Shown: one piece after another, positions 8,400-16,646 of the stretch
Layout: every line of letters begins with the position of its first letter
Position numbering within the stretch: position 1 is the first letter of the stretch
DNA from: Shewanella benthica
GTDB taxonomy: Bacteria; Pseudomonadota; Gammaproteobacteria; Enterobacterales; Shewanellaceae
Assembly (NCBI GenBank): GCA_023284085.1
Contig: JAKVHY010000050.1
Span: forward strand, 1 to 33,845
Length of the DNA: 33,845 nt
Direction: 5' to 3'
Notes under the pieces: model-generated
Told to the model about the DNA's origin: nothing
What the model saw: only the letters and a program-made list of their open reading frames with translations
Databases searched by the model: none
Made by a program: the position numbers and the translations under genes

Positions 8400-8735
8400 G
8401 ATTCAAACTCCTCTTTTACCCATATTCTTTGATTGCTATTAAAAAGCTAAGTCATAAAACGCAAGTGGCAGTTTATACGTTAAGTTAGGAAATTCCTTAA
8501 ACGACAGAGCGTTTAGTCATAAATATAAGTTTGAAAATCAGAGAGCCATCCAGATTATCAGCTAGTATTAATGTAATTAAAGAACATGGCTCCGGGGTTG
8601 TCAATTGCATCTAAATGTCCCTCAATATGATTTATGTGAGAGTAGCAGGACTTCTACAAGCTATTGTAAACGACTTTACTGGCGCTAATTAGCGTAGAAA
8701 GGTGACATTCATAAGTTTTAGTACAGGCTGTTCTT
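8400..8735. other. Divergent control region between usp and the antiporter operon
   Basis: No gene seen. It should contain both promoters. CGCTAATTAGCG (8683-8694) is a perfect 12-bp palindrome 41 bp before the first antiporter start, a candidate operator. TTGTAA (8664-8669) lies 16 bp before TAATTA (8686-8691), which overlaps the palindrome, but the -10 match is poor. The ribosome binding site of the first antiporter gene is weak. Confidence 0.4.
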
Positions 8736-9212
8736 ATGAGACATACACTCAGTTTATTTCTGACGTTAACCGCTTTTTGGGGCTTAATGTCGGGTCACAA
8801 TTCTATTTTAATGCTGCTTCTTGGAGCTGTGTCTATTACTTGTGTTCTATATATAGCACACAGAATGGATGTGGTTGATCATGAGTCTCAGCCAATACAC
8901 CTTTCACTTAAGATCTTCGGCTATTTTTTGTGGCTCTTCAAAGAGTTGGTTATAGCTAATATGGCTGTAGTCAAAAGTATCTGGTTAGGGAACGCTTCAA
9001 TTTCACCGGTTTTAGTAACAATTAAATCGAGCCAAGTCACTGATGTTGGAAAAGTGATTTATGCTAACTCCATAACCATGACTCCAGGAACAGTGACAGT
9101 AGATTTAGTTGGCGATCGTCTTACTGTTCATGCTTTATTTCAACACAATGTGGAAGTGTTAAACACCGGTGAAATGGATCGAAGAGTTTGCCATTTGGAA
9201 AGCAAATGTTGA
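8736..9212 (+). CDS. mrpE: Mrp/Mnh antiporter subunit E (MbhA-like)
   Basis: Membrane subunit of the multisubunit Na+(K+)/H+ antiporter, 158 residues, the usual MrpE length. Hydrophobic segments lie at about 5-45 and 60-85. The conserved cytoplasmic part includes VVKSIWLGNASISPVLV and the signature YANSITMTPGTVTVDL, followed by LTVHAL. MrpE supports assembly and activity of the complex. It is the first gene of the operon, so the operon starts E-F-G as in archaeal Mbh clusters rather than with mrpA. Its 3' end overlaps the next gene. Confidence 0.92.
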   Translation: MRHTLSLFLTLTAFWGLMSGHNSILMLLLGAVSITCVLYIAHRMDVVDHESQPIHLSLKIFGYFLWLFKELVIANMAVVKSIWLGNASISPVLVTIKSSQVTDVGKVIYANSITMTPGTVTVDLVGDRLTVHALFQHNVEVLNTGEMDRRVCHLESKC

Positions 9213-9505
9213 TTGCGGCTACACTTGCCATTCTTGTCGTTATGATTTTAGCGATCATTCGAGCGATTTTAGGGCCAACACTTTATGACCGAATTCTGGC
9301 TGTTAATATGTTTGGTACCAAAACGGTACTCTTGCTGTCTTTACTTGGATTTGTAATGGGGCGTCCAGAATTTCTCGATATTGCAATAGTGTATGTACTG
9401 ATTAATTTTATCAGCGTAATAGCAATATTGCGTTATTCAGATAGCTTTAAGTTGCAAGGTTCAGACATCAAGCCTTCAGACCAAGGAGGCAAAAATGACG
9501 TTTGA
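9206..9505 (+). CDS. mrpF: Mrp/Mnh antiporter subunit F (MbhB-like)
   Basis: A small 99-residue subunit with three predicted membrane helices. The conserved segment IIRAILGPTLYDRILAVNMFG is the MrpF signature (read in parts: RAILGPTLYDRILAVN). A frame exists from TTG 9188, but ATG 9206 matches the family N-terminus. GGAAAG at 9197-9202 is closer than usual, so translation is probably coupled to mrpE, whose stop (9210-9212) overlaps. Related domains in Mbh carry the conserved DIA motif seen here as FLDIAIVYVL. Confidence 0.92.
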   Translation: MLIAATLAILVVMILAIIRAILGPTLYDRILAVNMFGTKTVLLLSLLGFVMGRPEFLDIAIVYVLINFISVIAILRYSDSFKLQGSDIKPSDQGGKNDV

Positions 9506-9869
9506 TACGATAACTATCTTTAGCTTTATCAGTGCTATTTTTTTATTGATTGGGAGCTTTTTATGCATATCTGGGGGCGTTGGCATTCTAAGGTTCCCTG
9601 ACTTTTATACTCGAATGCATGCGGTTGGAGTCACAGATACGCTTGCAGCCGCTATGATTTTAATAGGCTTAATACTACAGAGTCCTAACAGTTTAGTTTT
9701 AATAAAACTCCTGATTATTCTTGTAGTGACGTTATTTATAAACCCGACAGCAAGCCATGCTTTAGCCAAAACCGCTATTCATAATGGCCTAATGCCTATG
9801 GTTATTAAACATGATCACGACAAGATGATAATTGCTAAAAAGGAGGGTAAGTCATCGAATCGGTCATAA
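9495..9869 (+). CDS. mrpG: Mrp/Mnh antiporter subunit G (MbhC-like)
   Basis: A 124-residue subunit with three membrane helices. The family signature GGVGILRFPDFYTRMHAVGVTDTLA (read in parts: GILRFPDFYTRMHA, then TLAA) and NPTASHALAKTA are both present. It overlaps the end of mrpF by 11 bp, and AGGAGG just upstream (9484-9489) gives a good ribosome binding site. The last codons overlap the probable true start of the next, fused subunit. Confidence 0.93.
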   Translation: MTFDTITIFSFISAIFLLIGSFLCISGGVGILRFPDFYTRMHAVGVTDTLAAAMILIGLILQSPNSLVLIKLLIILVVTLFINPTASHALAKTAIHNGLMPMVIKHDHDKMIIAKKEGKSSNRS

Positions 9870-9880
9870 ACTTCGTTTTA

Positions 9881-10867
9881 TTGGCATTACTTGTTGTTAT
9901 TGCAATCGAGATAGCGCGGCTGAAAGATCTGTTTGCTGTAGTCATGTTAATAGGTATATATGGTCTAGTTTCTGCGAGTTTTTTTGTCGTGATGGATGCT
10001 GTCGATGTGGCATTTACAGAAGCATCTGTCGGCGCTGGTATCTCCACATTATTGATGTTAGTGGTAATTAGTTTAACCCAGCGCTCTGAGCATCCCGTTC
10101 GCCATAGACCATTTGGGGCACTACTTGTGGTTATGCTCACTGGCGGCATGTTGATTTACGGTACTTTAGATATGCCTTATGTTGGGGCAGGAGATGCCCC
10201 CATCCATATTCACATCGCGCCAAGATATCTTAACGATTCGATGCAGGAAGTCGGTGTTGCTAATGTGGTCACAGCTGTGCTCGCGAGTTATAGAGCTTTT
10301 GATACTTTTGGCGAATTGGTTGTCATTTTTACTGCCGGTGTGGGGGTATCAGCTCTATTGATGACTGTAGGTCGTCGAGGTGATAAAAAACCAGCGGTGG
10401 CAATAAATGACTCTATGCATAAACAACAACTCATTTTACGCATTGTAAGCAAAATGATGCTCCCATTTATCATGTTATTTGCGTTTTATGTACAGTTTCA
10501 TGGTGATTATGGTCCTGGAGGGGGATTTCAGGCCGGGGTGATTTTCGCTGCGGCTATTATTTTATATACCTTGCTATTCGGTTTAACAAGTGCACGTCGT
10601 GTGATAAATCAAACCGTGAGCCAGTTAGTTGCTGCTTTTGGGGTTCTATTATATGGCAGTGTTGGACTTGTATCTTTATTAAATGGAGGGAACTTCCTTG
10701 ATTACAATGTGTTAGCTTCCAATCCAATTGGTGGTCAACATTTGGGTATTTTATTGATTGAGCTGGGAGTTGGCATTACTGTTGCGTCGGTCATGATCAC
10801 CATCTTTTTCAACTTTGCAGGCAGAAAAGAACTTCAGAAAAGTACTTCTGAAAATAAGGGTACTTAA
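9881..10867 (+). CDS. Fused MbhD-MbhE-MrpB antiporter subunit (DUF4040 + MnhB)
   Basis: One polypeptide combining parts that are separate in Mbh clusters. Residues ~1-75 are MbhD/DUF4040-like (RLKDLFAVVMLIGIYGLVSA). Residues ~80-160 are MbhE/MrpA-C-terminal-like (NVVTAVLASYRAFDTFGELVV). Residues ~180-315 are MrpB (MnhB) with FHGDYGPGGGFQAGVIFAA. It replaces the MrpA C-terminus plus MrpB of classical systems. The coordinates use the earliest canonical start, TTG 9881, which has no ribosome binding site. A strong AGGAGG (9841-9846) lies exactly 7 nt before an in-frame ATC (9854-9856), adding IESVINFVL, which looks like the genuine N-terminus. TAA at 9848-9850 bars any earlier start, so initiation at AUC or a sequence error is suspected. 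Confidence 0.9.
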   Translation: MALLVVIAIEIARLKDLFAVVMLIGIYGLVSASFFVVMDAVDVAFTEASVGAGISTLLMLVVISLTQRSEHPVRHRPFGALLVVMLTGGMLIYGTLDMPYVGAGDAPIHIHIAPRYLNDSMQEVGVANVVTAVLASYRAFDTFGELVVIFTAGVGVSALLMTVGRRGDKKPAVAINDSMHKQQLILRIVSKMMLPFIMLFAFYVQFHGDYGPGGGFQAGVIFAAAIILYTLLFGLTSARRVINQTVSQLVAAFGVLLYGSVGLVSLLNGGNFLDYNVLASNPIGGQHLGILLIELGVGITVASVMITIFFNFAGRKELQKSTSENKGT

Positions 10868-10896
10868 GCTTCAAACTGGGTAAGAGGGGCAGTGCT

Positions 10897-11289
10897 ATGT
10901 TGATGGGTCTATTTAATTATTGGATTGTTGTCGTCTTGATGATGATAGGGCTCTATATCGTCATTGCTCACGGCAACTTAATCAAAAAAATTGTCGGTTT
11001 AACTATTTTCCAAACCTCAGTTTTTATCTTTTATATTAGTATGGCCAAGGTGGACGGAGGTACCGCCCCGATCTTAATGGCTAATGTTAGCCAATACGCT
11101 AACCCGCTTCCTCATGTTTTAATTCTTACAGCTATTGTGGTTGGCATTGCCACTACGGCTCTAGCGCTCGCTTTGACGATCCGTATCAAAGAAGCTTATA
11201 ACAGCATCGAAGAAGAAAGTATTCAACAACAGAATAAAAAGCAAGCGTCAGTTCGAGATGAACTTGACCCTAGAAATGACCCATACTGA
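10897..11289 (+). CDS. mrpC: Mrp/Mnh antiporter subunit C (NuoK-like, MbhG-like)
   Basis: A 130-residue NuoK/MnhC-family subunit with three helices. Motifs include GLYIVIAHGNLIKKIVGLTIFQTSV and the lumen-side segment PLPHVLILTAIVVGIATTALAL (shown in parts here: HGNLIKKIVG, PHVLILTAIVVG). A charged C-terminal tail of about 35 residues extends past the core. AGAGGGG lies before ATG 10897; ATG 10903 is an alternative. The stop overlaps the mrpD start by 1 nt (TGATG), so the two are translationally coupled. Confidence 0.94.
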   Translation: MLMGLFNYWIVVVLMMIGLYIVIAHGNLIKKIVGLTIFQTSVFIFYISMAKVDGGTAPILMANVSQYANPLPHVLILTAIVVGIATTALALALTIRIKEAYNSIEEESIQQQNKKQASVRDELDPRNDPY

Positions 11290-12779
11290 TGTTAGCACAT
11301 TTGCCTATTTTGCAAGTGATAGTACCGCTCATAGGAGCGCCTGTGTGCGTGTTATTGAGTCGTGCTCGTTTAGTATGGTTATTTGCGTTAATAGTGAGCG
11401 GTTTATCTTTTATTGTCAGCGCCTTACTTTTACAGCAAGTGCTGATGTCAGGTACCGTTATCTATGAGCTGGGAGGCTGGGATGCCCCGTGGGGGATAGA
11501 ATATCGTATTGACAAGCTAAATGGTTTTTTATTGTTGATTATTTCAGCTATGAGTACGCTAGTTTTATTCGCGGCTCAAACCAGCATTAACAAAGAAATT
11601 CCAGCAGAAAAACATACCCACTTCTATATCTTGTACTTATTATCTCTGACTGGCATGTTGGGCGTTGTTGTCACTGGTGATGCGTTTAACGTATTTGTTT
11701 TTCTCGAGATATCCTCACTGTCTTCCTATGCATTGATTGCCCTTGGCAAGGATCGACGCGCACTTTGGGCTGCCTATCAATATTTAATCCTGGGGACTAT
11801 TGGCGCCACATTTATCCTGATTGGTATCGGTCTTATGTACCAAATGACAGGGACATTAAATATGGCGGACCTCGCTGCTCGCTTGCCTGAAGTCGCTCAA
11901 ACTAAAACGGTATTCACTGCTTTTGCTTTTGTTATTACCGGCATTTGTTTGAAATTGGCTTTATTTCCATTACATCTTTGGCTACCCAACGCTTATACCT
12001 ATGCGCCGTCGATAGTGACGGCTTTCTTAGCCGCTACGGCTACAAAAGTTGCGTTCTATTTATTGATCCGTTTCACCTATTCGGTGTTTGGCGGCTCTTT
12101 CTCTTTTACAACTTTACCGCTGCAATTTCTATTTATGACACTGGGGCTATTGGGGATTTTTGTAGGCTCAATTGCCGCTATTTATCAGACGAATGTTAAA
12201 CAAATCTTTGCTTATTCGAGTATTGCTCAAATTGGTTATATGGTAATCGGCTTCAGTATCAGTAGCGTTACAGGTTTAACTGCCGCTTTATTGCATATAT
12301 TTAATCACGCATTAATGAAAGGTGCGCTTTTTTTAGCCTTAGGCGCAGTGATGTATCGTATCGGTAGTGTGCAAATCAACCAGTTTCAAGGGCTAGGGCA
12401 GCAAATGCCACTCACTATGGCTGCAATACTTGTTGCTGGTTTAAGTTTAATAGGTATGCCGTTGACGGTTGGATTTGTGAGTAAATGGTATTTACTTAGT
12501 GCGTTAATAGAAAAAGGTTGGTGGCCAGTTGCTCTGCTTATTTTGATCGGATCATTGTTGACGCTTGTTTATGTATGGAAAATAGTTGAAATAGCATATT
12601 TTAAGCCATCTCTTTCTACAAATAGTACAGTGATCGAAGCTCCTTTGGCTTTTCTGATCCCTATCTGGCTGTTAGTCATAGCGAATATCTATTTCGGTGT
12701 CGATACACGTTTAAGCGTCGAGGTTGCACATGCCGCCTCTGAAAGTTTACTTCAAGCTCAGGGGCAGGTGAGACCATGA
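11289..12779 (+). CDS. mrpD: Mrp/Mnh antiporter subunit D (proton-translocating, MbhH-like)
   Basis: A 496-residue protein of the NuoL/M/N (Proton_antipo_M) family with about 14 membrane helices. The key ion-path residues are in place: Glu140 in VFVFLEISS and Lys222 in CLKLALFPLHLWLP, close to positions known to be essential in Bacillus MrpD, and Lys253 in the broken-helix region. It also has SIAQIGYMVIG and FNHALMKGALF. It is the main proton channel candidate of the complex. It overlaps mrpC by 1 nt and the following gene by 4 nt (ATGA). Confidence 0.95.
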   Translation: MLAHLPILQVIVPLIGAPVCVLLSRARLVWLFALIVSGLSFIVSALLLQQVLMSGTVIYELGGWDAPWGIEYRIDKLNGFLLLIISAMSTLVLFAAQTSINKEIPAEKHTHFYILYLLSLTGMLGVVVTGDAFNVFVFLEISSLSSYALIALGKDRRALWAAYQYLILGTIGATFILIGIGLMYQMTGTLNMADLAARLPEVAQTKTVFTAFAFVITGICLKLALFPLHLWLPNAYTYAPSIVTAFLAATATKVAFYLLIRFTYSVFGGSFSFTTLPLQFLFMTLGLLGIFVGSIAAIYQTNVKQIFAYSSIAQIGYMVIGFSISSVTGLTAALLHIFNHALMKGALFLALGAVMYRIGSVQINQFQGLGQQMPLTMAAILVAGLSLIGMPLTVGFVSKWYLLSALIEKGWWPVALLILIGSLLTLVYVWKIVEIAYFKPSLSTNSTVIEAPLAFLIPIWLLVIANIYFGVDTRLSVEVAHAASESLLQAQGQVRP

Positions 12780-14269
12780 GTCTGTCCTTGGAGGTGATGC
12801 TGCAGATGTGCATCGTATTACCCCTGCTTGCCACAATACCAATAGCCCTAACTGGCCATAAGCCTAACCTCCGTGAGGCAGTTTCTATTGGTATGGGTTT
12901 AGTTGTTCTTTATTGCGTCATTAAGTTATATCACGGCATTTCTCAGGGCGAGAACATCAACGTTTTTTGGTGGGAGTTGATGCCTGGTCTAAAAATCAGT
13001 TTCTCAATAGAACCACTGGGGATCTTATTTGCACTGCTCACCAGCTTCCTGTGGATAATTACAACCATTTATTCCATTGGCTATATGCGGTGTCACCATG
13101 AGAAAAATCAAACCCGATTTTATAGTTATTTTTCTGTCGCTATTGGGACGGTAATGGGAGTTGCTTTTGCAGCCAATTTATTCACTCTGTTTATTTTCTA
13201 TGAACTGTTAACGTTATCAACTTATCCATTAGTGTCACATTCGGGGACTGAGAATGCGAAAAAAGCAGGACGGATCTACTTGGGGCTTTTGTTAAGCACC
13301 TCAATCGTCTTTTTTTTATTAGCAATTATCTGTACCTGGCTGGTGGCTGGTACGCTCGACTTCACTGTTGGTGGGGTCTTTGATCCTAGTGTCAATAAGC
13401 TGCTAGCGGGTGGAGTGTTAGTGCTATTTATATTTGGAATAGGCAAAGCGGCAATCATGCCTTTTCATCTATGGCTACCTGCAGCTATGGTTGCACCAAC
13501 ACCTGTGAGTGCATTACTTCATGCTGTTGCTGTCGTCAAAGCCGGTGTATTTGCAGTATTGAAAGTCTGTGTGCTCATTTTTGGCTTGGACTTGTTAGCT
13601 ATTTTGCCTTCAACTCAGTTTCTACTTTACATTGTGGGTCTTACCGTTTTTATCGCCTCTATCATCGCGATGCGTCAAGATAACTTAAAAGCTAGGTTGG
13701 CATATTCAACGATCAGTCAATTGGGCTATGTCACTATTGGGGCGCTGATAGCGACATCATCTGGGGTGATTGGTAGTGCCATGCATATTGTTATGCATGC
13801 CTTTGGGAAAATCACACTATTTTTCTGTGCAGGCGCAATTCTGGTTACCACACAAAAATCAAATGTCAGCGAAATGCACGGTCTGGGTAAACAGATGCCG
13901 CTTACTATGGCCGCTTTTTTTATTGCCAGTCTTAGTATCATTGGGGTACCACCTACAGGCGGTAGTTGGAGCAAGTGGTACTTGCTGCTGGGAACGGTGG
14001 AGTCTGAGCAGTTTATTTTAATGATTGTGTTGTTGTTTAGCTCTTTGATGAATATCGCCTATCTACTGCCTATACCTTTTAACGCTTTCTTCTCTCACTC
14101 TTTATCTCATCAGCAGCTTGATTCAAGAAACACATTAAGTACTTTTCAATTTAAAGAAGCGCCGCCAGCTGTACTTATCGCTATAGGTATCACTACAGTC
14201 AGTTGTTTGTTGTTGTTTATTTATCCGCAACCTATATTCGACTTGGCAAGGTCCATTTTGGAACCCTAA
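12776..14269 (+). CDS. Second NuoL/M-type antiporter subunit
   Basis: A 497-residue Proton_antipo_M protein of about 14 helices. It is closer to NuoL/NuoM/MrpA N-terminal domains than to MrpD, with HLWLPAAMVAPTPVSALLHA and, nearby, Lys255. The Glu-Lys pair is Glu143 in FIFYELLTLS and Lys224 in GIGKAAIMPFHL; His231 and His249 are typical of NuoL/M. It may stand in for the absent N-terminal part of MrpA. It starts within the end of mrpD (ATGA overlap), so it is part of the same operon. Annotation pipelines may call it NADH dehydrogenase subunit, but no quinone- or NADH-module genes are present. Confidence 0.92.
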   Translation: MSLSLEVMLQMCIVLPLLATIPIALTGHKPNLREAVSIGMGLVVLYCVIKLYHGISQGENINVFWWELMPGLKISFSIEPLGILFALLTSFLWIITTIYSIGYMRCHHEKNQTRFYSYFSVAIGTVMGVAFAANLFTLFIFYELLTLSTYPLVSHSGTENAKKAGRIYLGLLLSTSIVFFLLAIICTWLVAGTLDFTVGGVFDPSVNKLLAGGVLVLFIFGIGKAAIMPFHLWLPAAMVAPTPVSALLHAVAVVKAGVFAVLKVCVLIFGLDLLAILPSTQFLLYIVGLTVFIASIIAMRQDNLKARLAYSTISQLGYVTIGALIATSSGVIGSAMHIVMHAFGKITLFFCAGAILVTTQKSNVSEMHGLGKQMPLTMAAFFIASLSIIGVPPTGGSWSKWYLLLGTVESEQFILMIVLLFSSLMNIAYLLPIPFNAFFSHSLSHQQLDSRNTLSTFQFKEAPPAVLIAIGITTVSCLLLFIYPQPIFDLARSILEP

Positions 14270-14279
14270 GGAGTTGCAG

Positions 14280-14618
14280 GTGGAAAGTAAAAAAAAGCAC
14301 ATTTTTGATGAGGTTAAAAACGTCAAGCGACTGTTAAATTGCCTTTATGTTTGTTGTGCGATGTTGCTTATTTCAGATTTTGTTATTCATCGTCATGTGA
14401 GTCATCACTGGGAGCGTCTATGGGCTTTTTATCCTATTTATGGTTTCGTGGGGTGCGTAGTTCTGGTATTGGTAGCCACCTGGATGCGTCGTTTGTTAAT
14501 GCGTGGGCAAGATTATTATAATGATGAAGGTATTGATTATAATTCAAAAAACAAAGGGGGGAGACAAGACTTAAGCCACAATAGGGCAAAAGAGGAGGGG
14601 CATGATGTGGATGCTTGA
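14280..14618 (+). CDS. Small two-helix membrane protein in the antiporter operon, unknown family
   Basis: A 112-residue protein with two hydrophobic stretches, about residues 19-38 and 50-70, and a polar tail rich in Asn, Asp and Lys (DYYNDEGIDYNSKNKGG). GTG 14280 is chosen because AGGAG (14269-14273) is 6 nt upstream; TTG 14274 would leave no spacing. It lies between two NuoL/M-type genes, 10 bp after one and overlapping the next by 17 bp, so it is firmly embedded in the operon. I do not recognise the family. An accessory or assembly subunit is the natural inference. Confidence 0.75.
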   Translation: MESKKKHIFDEVKNVKRLLNCLYVCCAMLLISDFVIHRHVSHHWERLWAFYPIYGFVGCVVLVLVATWMRRLLMRGQDYYNDEGIDYNSKNKGGRQDLSHNRAKEEGHDVDA

Positions 14619-16305
14619 GATACCTCCATTTGTCCCATTTTTTATTAGTGCATTAATCGCATTAGTAACGCGAGGTTTTTTGCGTGCTGTGATAATGATC
14701 ATTATCCCCGTCATTAGTATGCTGCACCTATGGATGGTACCTGAAGGTATCCACCTTCAATTTAGCTTTCTGAGCTTTGAGTTGCTCCCTTACCGAGTGG
14801 ATAAATTGAGCCTGATGTTTGGTTATATTTTTCATATCGCAGCCTTTATCGCCATTATATATTCCCTGCATGTACGAGATACTAGCCAACAAGTCGCCGC
14901 TATGATGTATGCAGGTAGCGGTTTAGGCGCTGTCTTTGCTGGTGACTTGATCACCTTGTTTGTTTTTTGGGAATTGCTAGCCTTTACTTCGGTGTTTCTT
15001 ATTTTGGCACGTAGAACGCAGCGAGCTTATGCAGCCGCCATGCGTTATTTAATCATTCAGGTTTTGTCCGGTGTACTTCTGTTAATTGGTGCCGTTTTTT
15101 ATCTGGCTGATAATGCAACGCTAGAGTTTGCTTATCTTGGCTTGGATGGTATTGCTGGCTGGCTAATATTTATCGCCTTTGGGATTAAATGTGCTTTTCC
15201 TTTGGCACACAATTGGCTTACCGATGCCTATCCTGAAGCAACAGTGACAGGCACCGTTTTTCTTAGCGCTTTTACCACAAAAGTAGCGGTGTACGCATTG
15301 GCTAGAGGCTACCCAGGGACTGAGTTATTAGTCTATATCGGTGCGGTTATGACCTGTTTTCCTATTTTCTTTGCTGTGATTGAAAATGACTTACGCCGAG
15401 TTTTAGCCTATAGCTTGATTAACCAGTTAGGTTTTATGGTCGTCGGAATCGGGATTGGTACGGCGTTGGCTATCAACGGCGCAGTCTCACATGCATTCAA
15501 TGACGTTATTTTTAAAGGGCTTTTATTTATGTCTATGGGAGCGGTATTGCATATGACTGGTCGCATTAATGGCTCAGATCTAGGTGGGCTTTATAAATCT
15601 ATGCCTAAAACCACAGTATTATGTATTGTCGGTGCTGCATCTATCTCGGCATTTCCACTTTTTAACGGTTTTGTGAGTAAGTCAATGGTGATGTCAGCAG
15701 CCTTAGAAAACGGCTATGATTGGATATGGTTAATACTCTTGTTTGCCTCTGCAGGTGTATTTCATCATGCAGGTATTAAAATCCCCTACTTTGCTTTTTT
15801 TTCTCATGACTCTGGCATTCGTGCAAGCGACCCTTCCAATAATATGATATTGGCGATGCTGATTGCTGCGGGCTTGTGTATCGCTATCGGTATTTACCCT
15901 GCAGCTCTGTATTCACTATTACCTTACGACACAGGCTATAACCCCTACGATGCCACCCATGTATTGGCACAAACTCAATTATTATTTTTCTCCGCCTTAG
16001 CTTTTGTTTGGCTGAACCTGAGAGGAATGTACCCCCCAGAACGACCCTCTACTAATTTGGATTTTGATTGGGTTTATCGACGGTTGTTCCCGACGATATT
16101 GAGATCAATATTTACAGCTATTTGGAAGATGGACAAAAAATTACGTCAGCGTGTTATCAATAAAATAGAGAGTAATTTTGTTTTTATGTCAAAAAAGTAT
16201 AGCCAGTTAACTGATTTACTATCAAGGGGCTATCCGCTGGGGAGTATGGTGTTGTGGTTGGTTATCGTACTAAGTTGCTATGTATTTCTGAGTGTTATTT
16301 ACTAA
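14602..16305 (+). CDS. Third NuoL/M-type (MrpD-like) antiporter subunit
   Basis: A 567-residue Proton_antipo_M protein. The ion-path residues are Glu124 in LFVFWELLAF, Lys196 in FGIKCAFPLAHNWL and Lys227 in FTTKVAVYAL. Other family marks are LAYSLINQLGFMVVG and HAFNDVIFKGLLFMSMG. A soluble-looking stretch (about 480-540) and a last helix (about 545-566) extend the C-terminus, recalling the longer C-termini of NuoL-type subunits. GAGGAGGGG ends just before ATG 14602; ATG 14605 or 14611 may be the real start. It is the last gene of the operon; no clear terminator was seen after it. Confidence 0.92.
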   Translation: MMWMLEIPPFVPFFISALIALVTRGFLRAVIMIIIPVISMLHLWMVPEGIHLQFSFLSFELLPYRVDKLSLMFGYIFHIAAFIAIIYSLHVRDTSQQVAAMMYAGSGLGAVFAGDLITLFVFWELLAFTSVFLILARRTQRAYAAAMRYLIIQVLSGVLLLIGAVFYLADNATLEFAYLGLDGIAGWLIFIAFGIKCAFPLAHNWLTDAYPEATVTGTVFLSAFTTKVAVYALARGYPGTELLVYIGAVMTCFPIFFAVIENDLRRVLAYSLINQLGFMVVGIGIGTALAINGAVSHAFNDVIFKGLLFMSMGAVLHMTGRINGSDLGGLYKSMPKTTVLCIVGAASISAFPLFNGFVSKSMVMSAALENGYDWIWLILLFASAGVFHHAGIKIPYFAFFSHDSGIRASDPSNNMILAMLIAAGLCIAIGIYPAALYSLLPYDTGYNPYDATHVLAQTQLLFFSALAFVWLNLRGMYPPERPSTNLDFDWVYRRLFPTILRSIFTAIWKMDKKLRQRVINKIESNFVFMSKKYSQLTDLLSRGYPLGSMVLWLVIVLSCYVFLSVIY

Positions 16306-16389
16306 TAAATGAAATTTATCTAGATTAATTTCTACTCGAGAAAAACCTTTGGCGGTCATCTGGGCATAGACTTTTTCTTTGTTGGTACC

Positions 16390-16575
16390 CTAAAAGTTAT
16401 CTAACTTGTTTAGCAGTCTAGATGTAGCCATAGCAAAGGCATTTTTTAAGTAACCTTTTTCTATTAGTTTGGCTAGTACGTGCCTTTCTGGTGAGTTATC
16501 CAGTGTCGATGAGGCTGCAAACTTCCAAAGCTCCACCAATAACAAACAGCCAAATGAACCAAATAAAAATGTCAT
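16390..16575 (-). CDS. Possible small or interrupted protein gene, unknown
   Basis: A 61-residue frame with a hydrophobic N-terminus (MTFLFGSFGCLLLVELW) and a helical polar part (VLAKLIEKGYLKNAFAMA). After its TAG stop the same frame stays open for about 39 codons (GTNKEKVYAQMTAKGFSRVE...), reaching into the antisense of the last antiporter gene. This could be a single gene broken by a TAG, a small membrane protein, or chance. The ribosome binding site is weak. Not recognised. Confidence 0.25.
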   Translation of the reverse strand: MTFLFGSFGCLLLVELWKFAASSTLDNSPERHVLAKLIEKGYLKNAFAMATSRLLNKLDNF

Positions 16576-16576
16576 T

Positions 16577-16594
16577 AAGCTTCATCTGAAGCTT
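16577..16594 (-). terminator. Weak hairpin terminator candidate downstream of gntR
   Basis: AAGCTTCA and TGAAGCTT form a perfect 8-bp stem with a 2-nt centre. On the minus strand a U-rich run follows after about 7 bases. It lies 53 bp past the gntR stop. The gap before the U-run makes it a poor intrinsic terminator. Confidence 0.35.
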
Positions 16595-16646
16595 GCTCTA
16601 CATCTGGGTAAGACGCTGATGATACCTGTAGCATTTAGATGGAGTA

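Larger units (their letters stand above)
16306..16646. other. Region between the antiporter operon and gntR
   Basis: No confirmed gene. It contains a possible interrupted minus-strand frame (16320-16575), an 18-bp inverted repeat AAGCTTCA-TC-TGAAGCTT (16577-16594) and part of a nested inverted repeat around the gntR stop. On the minus strand the 18-bp hairpin is followed after a few bases by ATTTTTATTT, so it could be a weak terminator for gntR. Confidence 0.45.

Noticed and set aside
8736..16305. Operon as respiratory complex I, membrane-bound hydrogenase or DabAB inorganic-carbon transporter
   Set aside because: No NADH, quinone-binding, [NiFe] or DabA (large zinc protein) genes are present, while E, F, G, B and C antiporter subunits are.
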